Of a stretch of 64,000 nucleotides of DNA, positions 52,067 to 63,309 are shown one piece after another. Under the pieces are notes generated by a model that ran no database searches, was not told the DNA's origin, and worked only from the letters and a program-made list of their open reading frames with translations. Both the position numbers and the translations under genes were made by a program. This stretch comes from Oscarella lobularis (Eukaryota; Porifera; Homoscleromorpha; Homosclerophorida; Oscarellidae), in the NCBI RefSeq assembly GCF_947507565.1, contig NC_089193.1:1546325-1610324 (forward strand). Direction: 5' to 3'. The first letter of the stretch is position 1; the number at the start of each line of letters is the position of its first letter.

Positions 52067-54196
52067 ATGTCAGTGCAAGAAACTGCTCAGAGAGTACGCT
52101 TCTCTCCGTTTTCGAAACACTTCTGTTACTGTACTTTAGGCTGTCGGCAGAGCTCGAGCTGCTTTCCAGTCCGGAAAAACGCTCGACGTCGCTTTTCGCA
52201 AGAAACAGTTGCTCGCACTCGATCGTTTTCTTCGCGACGAGAGCGAAACGCTGCTCGCTGCACTCCACGCCGATCTCCACAAGGTGATTCCGATGCAAAT
52301 CGAGAGCCTCAACTCACCGACTGTGCTCGTATAGTGCCGTTTCGAAGGCGATGGAGGCGAAGTCTCCCTTCCGCGATCGGAAATCGCTGTCCACTTGGAC
52401 AACATCGATTCGTGGGTCACTCCCAAGGCGGCCGGCAACAAAGGCATCGCATTCGCTTTGGATACGTGCGTTCGCGATCCTCAGCCGCGTGGCGTGGCCT
52501 TGATCATTGGAGCGTGGAATTTTCCCATACAACTGGTCTTGGTGCCTTTGATTGGGGCTATATCTGCTGGTGAGGCATTTGGAAACTCACTCAGAACCTC
52601 AATAGATGATGGATCTTTGTCTATTTTAATTCAGGATGCTGTGTTATTGTGAAACCGAGTGAAGTCTCAAGCAGATCGGCTGCAGCGTTGCAAGCGTTAG
52701 AACGCTATCTTGATTCGGTAATTGGGTGTACTCAATAGCCTATAATTATGTTAGAAACTCTGTCTAATTTTTTTCCTGGATCTTAGGAATGTTTCCATGT
52801 TGTCAACGGAGGCGTGGATATAACGACGGCTTTGCTACAGCAACGCTTTGATCATGTGTTCTACACTGGAGGGAGTACAGTTGGAAAAATTGTGATGAGA
52901 GCAGCAGCCGAACATTTGACCTCAGTTACTTTGGAATTGGGCGGGAAAAGGCAAGTCAATTACTGCATGAAATCTATCCTAGCTGCTAGCTCACTACATA
53001 CAGAGTTGAAGTCTCTAGATAGTGCCTGTAATCAGTTTTTGTTCTCTACTAGCCCGTGCGTTATTGACAACAATTGCGACTTGAACGTCGTAGCAAAACG
53101 CATTCTGTTTGGTAAATTTGTCAATGCTGGACAGGTACTGTGTTCTTTATAAGAGAAATGGAGGGTTTGAAGTACAGCATTTCTTACGTAGACTTGCATT
53201 GCTCCTGACTACGTTCTCTGTGAAAAGTCAGTGCAGCCTTCGCTCGTGGATGCCTTACGAAAAGCTATTGAGGATAGCTACACCAGAGTACTACTATTGG
53301 CTAGGTTGTTGAGTGTTCGTCCTAGCCGTGGTTTTCTGCTTAGGATCCCAAACAATCACCTGATTATGGTCGAATCATCAACAGAAGACACTTTGAGTAG
53401 ATGAGAGATAGAGATCGCTTTGTTTTTGTCTAACTTTTTTCTTCAGTCGCGTCAGAAAACTGATCGATCCTGCCAAAGTCAAAGTTGGCGGACAGATGGA
53501 TGAGAACGAATTATATATCGCTCCAACTGTAATGACAGACGTGCAGCCTGACGATTTAGCTATGGAAGAAGAGGCAAGACACTCTGGGACTAGAAAGGTT
53601 TAAAAAGACGATTCTGTATCTTTAGATTTTTGGCCCAGTCTTACCAATTCTCACCGTGAGAGATAAAGCCGAAGCAATTGAAATAATCAACAGCAGGTAA
53701 GCCAAATGACGTAGTAGTCATAGCCCTCAAGCGTTGTCCCCTCGTAGAGAAAAGCCTCTGGTCATCTACGCTTTCTCTTCCAATAAGTCCTTTATCGACG
53801 AACTCAAGAGAAAGACCAGCTCGGGAACGTTCATGGTCAACGACACGATTGTCTTTTACTTGGTGCCCAATCTTCCTTTCGGCGGCGTCGGCGGCAGCGG
53901 CATGGGCACTTACCACGGCTACGCAACATTCGAGACGTTCTCTCACATGAGAACGGTCATGAAGAGGAGCCTTGGAATGGAATTTGTCAATAAGTGAGCA
54001 GAATTTGAATATGTTTTGTACGCAATTCTTTCTCTTTAGACTTCGCTATCCCCCTTACACAGAGCGAAACTTTGCTATCCTCAAACGGGTTCTGATGAAA
54101 GAGCCAAAAGAAGGCGGTCATCGCGGCCCATTTCTCACTATCACCTTTCTCCTAGCAGCCTTCGCTATTTTGGTCAAAGTACTGGGATTCTTCTAA
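52067..54196 (+). CDS. ALDH3-type fatty aldehyde dehydrogenase, copy 2
   Basis: First exon MSVQETAQR at 52067. Same exon layout as copy 1. Blocks: [106 protein letters not shown] with the catalytic Cys in the canonical TCIAPDY context, [36 protein letters not shown] and a C-terminal membrane anchor ([18 protein letters not shown]). Two introns begin with GC at the same places as in copy 1 (52951 and 53574). Active-site context is closer to family consensus than copy 1. Confidence 0.9.
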
Positions 54197-54419
54197 ACCC
54201 GATCGATGCTGCATGTCTCAATGTTTCTTTTTTTTCCTCACGCATCAATGTAAGAGGTGTGGTGGCACAAAAAATGTTTTCGTCGCGACTTTATTTGAAC
54301 ATGTGGTCATGCGTACTACAACCAATATATAAGAAGAAGAAGAAGAACGGTGCGTGCCTAAAGGTCTCTAATCGGTGCAATTCGTTTTTTTCATCGATCG
54401 GCGAGACGACGCGGAATTA

Positions 54420-54692
54420 TCACACCAAGCTGCAGAAACCCCTCGTCGTGCGCTGTCTCAACGGATTGTCGTTGCTTCCCTTGTACGCGGGAAGTAGCGG
54501 ATCTTGTTCGGCGTGTTCGACGCAGTAGCTTTGGAGACTAAGAACGTATATCGCGTGACAACGCCCCACTCGAACGGCTAACGAGGGGCCTCACTTTTGA
54601 CTCGCTTCTGATATCGGCATTCGTTGAAGACTCGCGGCGCTTCGAAGCTCTTCGACGAGCTTCGTAGCGGCTATAACGGCGGCAGACGACAT
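54420..54692 (-). CDS. GNG: Heterotrimeric G-protein gamma subunit
   Basis: Two exons, 54692-54595 and 54537-54420, phase 2 junction, 71 residues, typical of G-gamma. The N-terminal helix AATKLVEELRSAASLQRM corresponds to ARKLVEQLK.EA...RI; then SYCVEHAEQDPLLPAY matches AYCEAHAKEDPLL.P; DNPLR matches ENPFR; the protein ends in a CSLV CAAX box for prenylation (Leu at... the final position is Val; farnesyl versus geranylgeranyl cannot be decided). Pairs with G-beta at the plasma membrane. The gene is small and lies head to head with the ASPH-like gene, 172 bp away. Confidence 0.92.
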
Positions 54693-54864
54693 TTAGCACT
54701 GGGAGTTGTCTTGTAGCGCACGCTAGACGTGGAGGTACATCTATTGTTTTGGGAGGTCGTCGGGCTTCTTCTTGTCCGAATCATTTTGAGACTTCTTTCA
54801 AAATTGTTTTAATCTGCAGCTTTTGCACGGTGAAGTCGTTTGAGTCGGACGCCACGCCCCTGGT

Positions 54865-56073
54865 ATGCATCTACTTTCAAGCTACCGCCTCCTCCTCCCA
54901 TTTGTTTGCCTTACGGTCTATGGGGAAAAGGAGATTGTGCATCGAGTGCAGATTACGAATTACAAAGACATGGTCTTTTATGCCAATTCGGTTCCTTGCA
55001 AAGTGATCCGCCGCTATTGCGAATCGTTGAAAGGCGAACTGCACTACGACACGTGCTTTGCTCAATTGTACGAGCTCTCTCTCAAGCACTTCACCGACAA
55101 CTGGAATCGATATAAAGATCAGCTCAAATTCTCCTCATCTTTTCTTCTCTCTTGCAAAGCATTCCGAAAAGCCCCGCCTTCGGCTCCGCCCTCTTCTCCC
55201 GCTCAGCGTCCGCTCGAAGTGACGTCACGAAATAGCACTCAAATCGTCACCGATCTTTACGAGCTGCTCGTCAGCGCCGCAAATAGAAATGCTTCGGCAT
55301 TGGCGCGATTCAACCAACTTCGTCCCCAATTGAAATTGACCGAAAAGGAGAAATTGGAGCTATACGAACAAGCGGTCCTACTCTTGCCTAGAAATCTATT
55401 CGTTGTTGATCAATTTGGATTGTCTCTAATGGGCAACGGATATAGTGACTTGGCGAAGGTCCTATTTGAAAATGCCGTAAAAATGGGACTGTGGGGTCAT
55501 CCGATGCAACGACCTGTATCAAAGTATGTGGCGAGTTTACCTCAAGAGCCTTGGCATGATCCGAAAAAATACAAGTTCATCAGTAAACTCGAAAAGGGTT
55601 GGAAAAAGATTAAAGAAGAACTGTCGATCAATTTAAAAGAAAACGAGCATTTGTTTACGGAAGAGGCGGAAAATTTGCACGCAGGCGGAAATTGGACTGA
55701 ACTTCGACTCAAATCGTCGGGACACGGTTTCACCAAAGCCTGCGATTATTTTCCAAAGACCATGAAAGTGATACGGGGCTGCGGCGAAGAATTCACGAGC
55801 ATCAAGTTTTCCGCCATCCAGCCGGGAACGCACATTCGACCGCACACGGGACCGACGAATGAACGCTTGCGCGTTCATTTGGCGCTCGTTCACCGCGGCG
55901 GCGCGCGCATACGGGTGAACGACAAGTGGCACACGTGGAAAGAAGGCAAGGCAATTATCTTCGACGACTCGTGGGAGCACGAGGTACGAAACGACGGCAA
56001 GGAGGCGCGCGTTGTTCTTATATTAGACATTTGGCACCCTCTCTTACCCGAACACCAAAGAATAGTGCACTGA
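54865..56073 (+). CDS. Aspartyl/asparaginyl beta-hydroxylase family protein (ASPH-like)
   Basis: Single exon, 402 residues. A hydrophobic N-terminus (LLLPFVCLTVYG) suggests a signal peptide or anchor. The N-terminal half has several cysteines (VPCKVIRRYC, YDTCFAQLY). A Pro/Ser linker and helical region lead to the catalytic part: FSAIQPGTHIRPHTGPTNER with an iron-binding His, LRVHLALVHRG, FDDSWEHEVRNDG with the second His, and ARVVLILDIWHP. This is the 2-oxoglutarate/Fe(II) ASPH family, which hydroxylates Asp/Asn in EGF-like domains in the ER. The N-terminal arrangement differs from vertebrate ASPH. Confidence 0.9.
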   Translation: MHLLSSYRLLLPFVCLTVYGEKEIVHRVQITNYKDMVFYANSVPCKVIRRYCESLKGELHYDTCFAQLYELSLKHFTDNWNRYKDQLKFSSSFLLSCKAFRKAPPSAPPSSPAQRPLEVTSRNSTQIVTDLYELLVSAANRNASALARFNQLRPQLKLTEKEKLELYEQAVLLLPRNLFVVDQFGLSLMGNGYSDLAKVLFENAVKMGLWGHPMQRPVSKYVASLPQEPWHDPKKYKFISKLEKGWKKIKEELSINLKENEHLFTEEAENLHAGGNWTELRLKSSGHGFTKACDYFPKTMKVIRGCGEEFTSIKFSAIQPGTHIRPHTGPTNERLRVHLALVHRGGARIRVNDKWHTWKEGKAIIFDDSWEHEVRNDGKEARVVLILDIWHPLLPEHQRIVH

Positions 56074-56179
56074 AAAATTAATAATATATGACGTCAACTA
56101 ACGCACTCTAAGTGTCATAACAGCTTCTCACGCCAGTTGACCTCCTTTTCCCTTTTTCTTTGCTCGTTGCGCTGCGTCC

Positions 56180-57562
56180 ATGGACTCCACGCTTCCCCAA
56201 GAGTCATTTTTACCGGTCCTGTCACCTCCGCGTCAATCGGACGCCTTGGTCGACTTGACGCGAAGCGAGAGCGACGAAGAAGGCACTTCTGGCGCAGGCG
56301 AGCAATTCCACAGAGCCATGCCTATGCAAATAGACGCGAAGACGCTTCGAAAATTTTTTAGGTCCTTCGTTTGCATCGACGTCGACTCCTCATCCGAAAT
56401 TCGCTCTAAAAACGGCGGCAGGACGATGGCTGATGAGAAAACGGCCCTCCGAATCCGCCGTGAAGCCGCCGCCACCTAAAAAGGAAGTGATCGAAATCGA
56501 CAGTTCGGATGACGACGATTTAGACAACACATTGGTTGTCATTGATTTGACGTCAGATGGCACTTGCGAGCGCGTGTTTCTCGAAATTTCCGACGATGAA
56601 GATGAGATGAAAAAAGAGACGCCAAAAGAAAGTGCCAAAAAGAAGCGAAAGAAGAGAAGGAGCCGGCAAAGTCTGACTCCTATGGTTGTCAAGTCGAAGC
56701 CCATTCTTCCGGTCAGCGAGCGAAAGAGGATAAAGAAACGATTGAAAGCAAAGGGAAAGGCCGTTTCCAATGATGACGTCAAAGAAGAAGAGCACACGCC
56801 CCTATGTTCGTTTATGAACAAGGGAAGAAGATTCGAGATAGTGACTAGGTCTAGGTCTAAGACTTTGGCAGCGTCACCTGAGCCTGAACCAGAGCCAGAA
56901 CCAGAGCTAGACCCAGAACGACAGTCACATCACAGGTATCCCTTGAGAAAGTGTATAAGTAGAGGGCCAGAAAGACGGATAGTTACGTTGCCGAAGGAGA
57001 CGTTCACTGTCCAATACGATCCTTTGGAGAGAGAACGAGTCGAGAAAGCGATTCGCACTCTGCCTCAGTTGCTCAGTCAAAAGAAGCTGATTATATTTGT
57101 ACGTAAGACTGAGCAGGAGAAATCTCTCTTCCTCTCTATCCTCCTTCTCTCTAGGTCGACTTGGACAACTGGGCGGCTTTTTTCACTCGTCTTCATGCTC
57201 CCTTGCCGCGCGATTTTTTCGTCTGGGGATTCGAAGGGGGTTCGGGGTGCTGGAAGCCGCCCATTGGCCATCGCGTTTTTCAGCTCTGCATTGACAACAG
57301 CGCTTTCTATCTTCATCCGCGATGCGGACGGCGAAAGGACGCCGCGGATTTCGCGCTCTGCATGCAGGCGGGTCGATTGGACGAGCGTCTGCGGAAGGAT
57401 ATTCCGTTTGCTATTTTGTCAGGTGATGGTGGGTTTGAGGAGCTTGAAAGACAGCTCACAATGTCGCGAAGAGAGGCGCATTTTATTAATCCACACGAAG
57501 TGACTTCCGCCGAGCTCTATGCAAGACTCTGCCAAGTGGCAGAAGAAAAAGATAAACAATAG
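56180..57562 (+). CDS. ZNF451-like PIN-domain protein with SUMO-interaction motifs
   Basis: C-terminal exon (from about 57157) encodes VDLDNWAAFFTRL, DFFVWGFEGG, FYLHPRCGRRKDAADFALC, AGRLDERL and PFAILSGDGGFEELE, a PIN-like domain as at the ZNF451 C-terminus. The long middle exon is charged and carries SUMO-interaction-like motifs: VIEIDSSDDDD, LVVIDLTSDG, VFLEISDDEDE; the first part adds ALVDLTRSESDEE and FVCIDVDSSSE. A PEPEPEPE run precedes the PIN part. No C2H2 zinc fingers were found, unlike ZNF451. The frame starting at 56180 and the frame from about 56400 differ by one base, and no clean intron reconciles both, although gt at 56231 with ag at 56360 is possible if the first two motifs are intronic. 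The start and first junction are therefore uncertain. Confidence 0.7.
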
Positions 57563-57799
57563 ATAATTAGGATTTGATAGTGCATGCGAAATCGAAAAAA
57601 AAAGCGGCTTGACGCAGATACAATTGTCTCTCTTCTGAATGACTACCGGGTTGATAAAATCAGTATAATAAAGAGGTTGATTTACGATGAAAAATTCATG
57701 ATGATGACGGATGATTAATCCGAATGACGTCAGAGGCGCTACTGCGCACTGTAACACCAACCGCAATGGTTGAGTAGTGGTGCCTTTTATTCCGTTCTA

Positions 57800-60700
57800 A
57801 TGGCACAAGAAACGATATCTTCATATGTAAAGGCCATATTCGACTTTGACGCGGTCGAATCGGGCGATTTGGCCGTTCGAGAAGGCGACGTCATCCGTGT
57901 CGTGGAAACGCTCGACGACGGAGTGTGGATTCGCGGGGAATTGAACCAGAAAATAGGCGTTCTTCCCGCCAATCATACAGAACCCTGCACACAGCCGACC
58001 ACGCCCCAACTCCTCAAAGCAAAAATCGCCTTCGACGGCGATCGCGACGGCGATTTGTCGTTCGCGCGCGGCGAAACGATCGAATTCGTCGAGCGCGTCG
58101 ACGCCGAGTGGACGCGCGGACGAACGCGCGATCGCGAGGGCATTTTCCCGACGTCATTCGTCGAATGGGCGCCGATGGAACAGGAACAGCAAAAGAAAAC
58201 GAAATCGCCGACCCCGCCTCCGGTAAAGCCTAAACCACGGAAAAAATTACGACCTCGGTCGATGGCGAACGCATTGGACGCTCCTCAAGATCCCAAGGAA
58301 AGCGACGCTATTCGACGAAAATCCGTTGGAAATTTTATTGATTCTGATACTCCGCCTCCTGTCAAACCCAAACCCGCTCTCAAACCCAAGCCGAAGCCGA
58401 AGCCGAAAGTAATCGAAGAAGATCTGACGTCAGATGAAAAAACGATTCCAATTATAAAACGAGAATTGGTTGTTGAAACGAAGCCAGTTCCTGTTGCAAG
58501 AAAGCGATTCATTAGTCAAGGATGTGGGCAAGACGTAAAGAGTTCACCGAGACCAAGGATCACGTCAATTCCTACGTTTTCGCCTTCGCCTTCGCCGCCT
58601 CTCATTGCACCAAAACCAGTGAAAAGAAACATTGACGGTGGTGGAGTAGCTGTCAGACCGAAGCCCAGGCCAAAACCCAGGCCCAGACCTTTGACTCAGA
58701 TCATATTGGATGACGATGATAAGGAGGATGATAAAAGGGAAGACAACGTTCTAAGAAAGAGGAGGCAATCGTTGGGCGATGACAGTCTCTTAACAAGTGG
58801 AGATGATAGCAAGGTAAGAAAGTTGGGTTATTCATAGAGGAAATCAATATGTAGCTGAGATAGGAGCCGAGTCTTCATTGTAATTAAAATAGTCTGTTGA
58901 TCTGTCTTTTGGTTTTGGCAGCTTTCTCTCAGCGAGGAGTCAAGTTCTCGCGATTCGGGGATTAGCGTCGGGGTGGAGGAAGAGGAAAGGCAGCAGAAAG
59001 TGAGGCTCATGCTTAAGAAAGAACGATATAGTAAGTATCACATAACTGCTAATTAGACCAAGAAGAATAAGGTGCCAGACGAAGGCGCCAGGAGCAAAGC
59101 AGCTCGAAAGCGTCTACGTATCATAGACGAATTATTGACGACGGAAAAGTCTCATTTCGCCGATATCAACATACTGGCAAACAAAATGAAACCGTATCTT
59201 TATGAACAGGAGGCAATGAAAAGATAATAGCAATCACAACAGTAATTTATATTCTTTTATAAAGATTGATACCGAGGAGTTGGATTTGGTTTTCGGCAAT
59301 GTGGCTGACGTAGCAAACGCATCTTCCTCCTTTTTGGCGACCCTAGAGAAAGTTGATCCCAATAAAGGCTGCTATGGTAACAACGTAGTCACACCAAGTC
59401 GAATAGCAAAGCAATTTCTCTGCCAATTAAAAGGAAAATGTTTTCTCAAGCACGCCAATGAACTAAAGGAGGCGTATGCAACGTATAGTTGCAATCACGA
59501 AGCAGCAACGGTGCTATTGGAAAAAGTAACGCGAACGTTAGAGAGAGAAAAAAAAACGAACTTAGGCAATGTCTTTCAGTACGAAGCGGACGAAAACATT
59601 TGGAATTATTTTACAGCGTGTGTTGCGTCTGTGGAGTGAGTTGGTGTTGCCATGACGAGGCGCCTGGATAAAGGAATGTTTTTTAGAGACGAATTGAGTT
59701 TGCAAGGAACGGCGTCTCTAGTGCTCAAGTCTCTGCTTATTAAACCGATTCAAAGAATCTTGAAGTATCCTCTCTTGCTGAGGGAATTGGTCATCGTGAG
59801 AAAAGTGCATGTGAATCTGGGCTTATACTTTGACTTTTTTTTTCAGTGTACACCTGACGATCATAAAGACAAGTTGAATCTATCTGAAGCTGCTCACGAA
59901 ATGAGCATTGTTGCTCAGGAGGTAAATGAAAGGAAGAGGAGAAAAGAATTGGGTACTAATACAGGGAAAAACGACTTGGCTGTTCTCTAAGAAACGATTC
60001 TAGTTCAACATTATCACCTCAGGGGAAAGAACGCCACTTTTTTCGACAAAATAGGTAACGCGAGTTTTCACTCTCTCAAGAAACGATACAAGAGAACAGT
60101 GCTGAATATCGGCCAAGGATTGGGAATAAGAGACAAGGTTAGCAGGGGAAAAAAATTAAAAAATGCATCCAAAAACGTCACCTTACGCAAAGACCGTCGA
60201 CGAAGACTTCGTCAAAGTTGAAGTTCAGTTTCGAGAACTCGAGAACGCCGTTCACGTTTTAATTAAAGACGTGACGTCGTATCTTGCCGCTTTGGGGGTG
60301 GGTTTGAACTTTTGAGCCGAAGGTCTCCTTCATTTGAATTTCTTGTAGGATTTTCAGGAGGCGAGACTCAAGCTCTGTCGCTCGTTCGACGATCTCTGTG
60401 ACGAAAATTTCGCCGAATCGTTTTTGAGCATCCAGTTGCAAATCAAAGATTCTCTACAGAAATTAGTTGTAATTAGGATAGAAATATAAATCGTGGGCCG
60501 CCTATTGATGACGTGACTTCTAGATAAAGAGGGTTCAAAAATTGGTTTTGGCTCCTCTTAAAGCACTGGAAATCCGCTTTGAACGACCTCGTTTTTTCGT
60601 TAAGAAACGAGACGACAAACGACTGGATTACGACGCGCTAAAACGCAAGGCGGCAGAGTCAAAAGAAAAGGCCGCAGAAGTAAAAATAAACACCATATCA

Positions 60701-61722
60701 GAGCCATATTAAAAAATTGACTTTTAGTACAGAGAAGAGCTCTTAACTGCGCAGAGAACGTACGAGGCTCTGAATACCGAACTCCTCAGCGACTTGCCTC
60801 AATTTATTACCTTTGGAGTATCTATGTTGCAACAGTCCGTTCGTATTCTCGTTGCGTGTCATCGTGCGTTTGCTCGATCAGCGAAAGATAAGCTGGCAGA
60901 ATTAGTTAAAGTGGGGCTCAATAGTCAATAGTAGAGTATTGTGTAGTCTTAAGGATTTTATAGGAGGAGGGAGCACCGTCTTTGACTAAGCATCTCATAG
61001 CTGCGGCTCATAAGAAGGGAATTATTCTTGTAGCTGAACGATTGGCCGAGTGTCAATGCGTTCCCAGAGGATTCGTTCTTTCTCTGTGCTCGTCTCCTCG
61101 AATAGAGAGGAAAAAAGTAGGAAATCTTTAGCTCCTCTTTTTGATTCGTGATAGGGTTGAATTTTAGGGAAACGATCGCCCGTTGTCTCCGCTTATAAAT
61201 GTGCAGTTGATCTCCTATAATAATGGCATGAATTCCTTTTGATTTTCTTTTGTTTGCTAGTCGTCGTATCGTCGAAAAGGAAGCGCTGATGTGCCAGTGT
61301 CACCTTTGAAACTGGTAAGATTTTCAAGGGTATGCATAATCTTTTTAATTTACGAATTTCACTATAAGGTACCTCCGAGACGAGATCGAGAACGGCACTC
61401 CTCAGAGGCAGCAGTAAGAGCACATATTTCAATTCAAAATCGAAACCTCGTGTTTTAGATATTACTGCCCCTAAAGTCGGAAAGTTCTCTTCTATCGTCT
61501 TCCCTTCCCGACTTGTCCGGTCTCCAAGAGGACGAAGACATCTATTATCGCGCTGACTATGATTTCGAAGCGGACGAGCCTACAATGTTGGACGTGAAAG
61601 AAGACCAATTTGTAAAGGTACTATCTCGCGCCGACGAAGAAGGAAATACAGAATGGTGGCTCGTCGAAGTCGACGGAAATACTGGCTACGTACCGTCGTC
61701 GTATCTCAGTAAAATTTCGTAG
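57800..61722 (+). CDS. DNMBP: Tuba/DNMBP-like Rho GEF: SH3-SH3-DH-BAR-SH3
   Basis: ATG 57800 (MAQETISSYVKAIFDF). Two N-terminal SH3 domains (KAIFDFDAVESGDLAVREGD; AKIAFDGDRDGDLSFARGE), then a proline-rich region with repeated PPPVKPKP and KPKPKPKPK. Later exons encode the DH (RhoGEF) domain: KRLRIIDELLTTEKSHFADI, SLLIKPIQRILKYPLLLREL. A BAR domain follows (LKKRYKRTVLNIGQGLG, ELENAVHVLIKDVTSYL, APLKALEIRFERP, LLSDLPQFITFGV), and a C-terminal SH3 (YRADYDFEADEPTMLDVKED, EWWLVEVDGNTGYVPSSYLS). Order matches vertebrate Tuba, a Cdc42 GEF linking dynamin and actin, with fewer SH3 domains. Confidence 0.9.
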
Positions 61723-61893
61723 TATGTATTTAGGAAAAGGTCGTTTGCTGGATCAAGCGACTTTAGGCTCTCGCACGCAAATCGTTATGTAGACAGAGGC
61801 GCATTCGCATTGACATGCTGGTTAAATTTTTCACATACAGTAACATCAAATCACATTCAAACACGTAATTAGGGGCAGTTCTGTCTGATGGGT

Positions 61894-63187
61894 TTATGCC
61901 TTCAGATGTTCAGCGTGATGCTTGATGTGATCACCGACAAAACTAGCAATGAAATAGTAGCCGTGATCATATCCCTAATAGGAACATATCATATCTTGGG
62001 TATTTCTAGATTCTCTAGTACCTCTTGCATTCTGAGAACGACTGGAAGTTTCGCCTCTCTGCAGGCGCTTACGAAATTCTCAGGTAGCAGTTGCTTTTTG
62101 ACGTAAAACTCGTCACCTTTTCCCTGCAGGAGATTGATAGTAGTTCAAGCTAACAGGTCTTCTTACCTGGTCAATAAGAATGGACGTGGGTGGACCAGCG
62201 TAGTTCTTGACTAGCTCAGTAGCATCGTATTGCTAAAACACAGTTCAAATACTGTCCATAGGTAAAATCGACGACTCACTTTCCACGTTTCCTTATCAGA
62301 GCCCAAGTATCCACTAAAGGCTTTTTGGCCCCAGGGACATTCACTGGCACTGGGATTGGAGATTGGAGCAAAAGCGGAAACACTCTAAGCCACAGCCCAC
62401 GTAATCTTCAAACGCTTCCTCCATCTCTAAATTTACCATGTATTTTCCAGGGCATTTGAAAAAGGAGATCAGTGCTCCGTGTCCACCCATGCTGTGCCCA
62501 AATATGGACTGCTTGTCCGGAAGTGCATTAAAATTGGCATTAATGAGGGCAGGTATCTACGGTAACAGGTATAAATAAGACCCATCTTTGACTATAGTAT
62601 GTGGAATATCCAAGGTACTTCTTCTGTAATGTAAGAGAACATCTTGTAGTTGGCTTTCCACTTGTCCTCCGTTGCATCCACGTAGAATCCAGCTCCGGTG
62701 CCAAAATCCCACGAATCGTCTTCTCCTTCGATCTGGCATCCTCCTAAGAATTTCGAAAGTATGGAGCAAAATTTACTTTCATTTTCCATTGTTTATTATT
62801 TTTACGAGGCGACGTGTCTGGTGCAACGAGAATTACGCCGTGCTCAGCGGCATAGCGTTGAGCTCCCGCCTTTTGTATGAAGTTCTGCTCAGTGCAAGTA
62901 AGGCCTTGATTACAATTATGATATAATAAAAAAAGAGGTTTTCGTTTATTTATTGAGCTGCAGCTTCACCGGAAAGCCAGTAGAGTACAGGAACTTTTTC
63001 GCTCTCTGCTTGAGGTGGGATGTAGACGGCGAATTTCATGGTGCAATTTGTCGTTTTGCTGCGTAGGAATCGCGAAAATGTTGCAAATTAGCTCGGTGAC
63101 GCGAGAAATCGATTTCTACCTTTCGTGGGTAAAGACTTTTTGCTCGCCACCGAAAGATCGGGCGCTGGAAACTTGTGTCAACGCCAT
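61894..63187 (-). CDS. ESD: S-formylglutathione hydrolase (esterase D)
   Basis: First exon starts at 63187 ([19 protein letters not shown], matching human MALKQISS..CFGGLQKVF), then [36 protein letters not shown] and [17 protein letters not shown]. Catalytic triad: Ser in [10 protein letters not shown], Asp in SILIDQ, His in GYDHGYYF. The C-terminus is [15 protein letters not shown]. Completes glutathione-dependent formaldehyde detoxification by hydrolysing S-formylglutathione. About seven exons with short introns. Head to head with AP3D1. Confidence 0.93.
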
Positions 63188-63309
63188 CCTGCTACCACAG
63201 TCCTCTAACGTTTTGCCGTAACGCGCTCTACCTACAATCACGTGCTTTGATCGACTCACTTTCACGTTGTTGGCTGTCGAAAAGCGACCGCACGCTCGAC
63301 GACGAAGTC

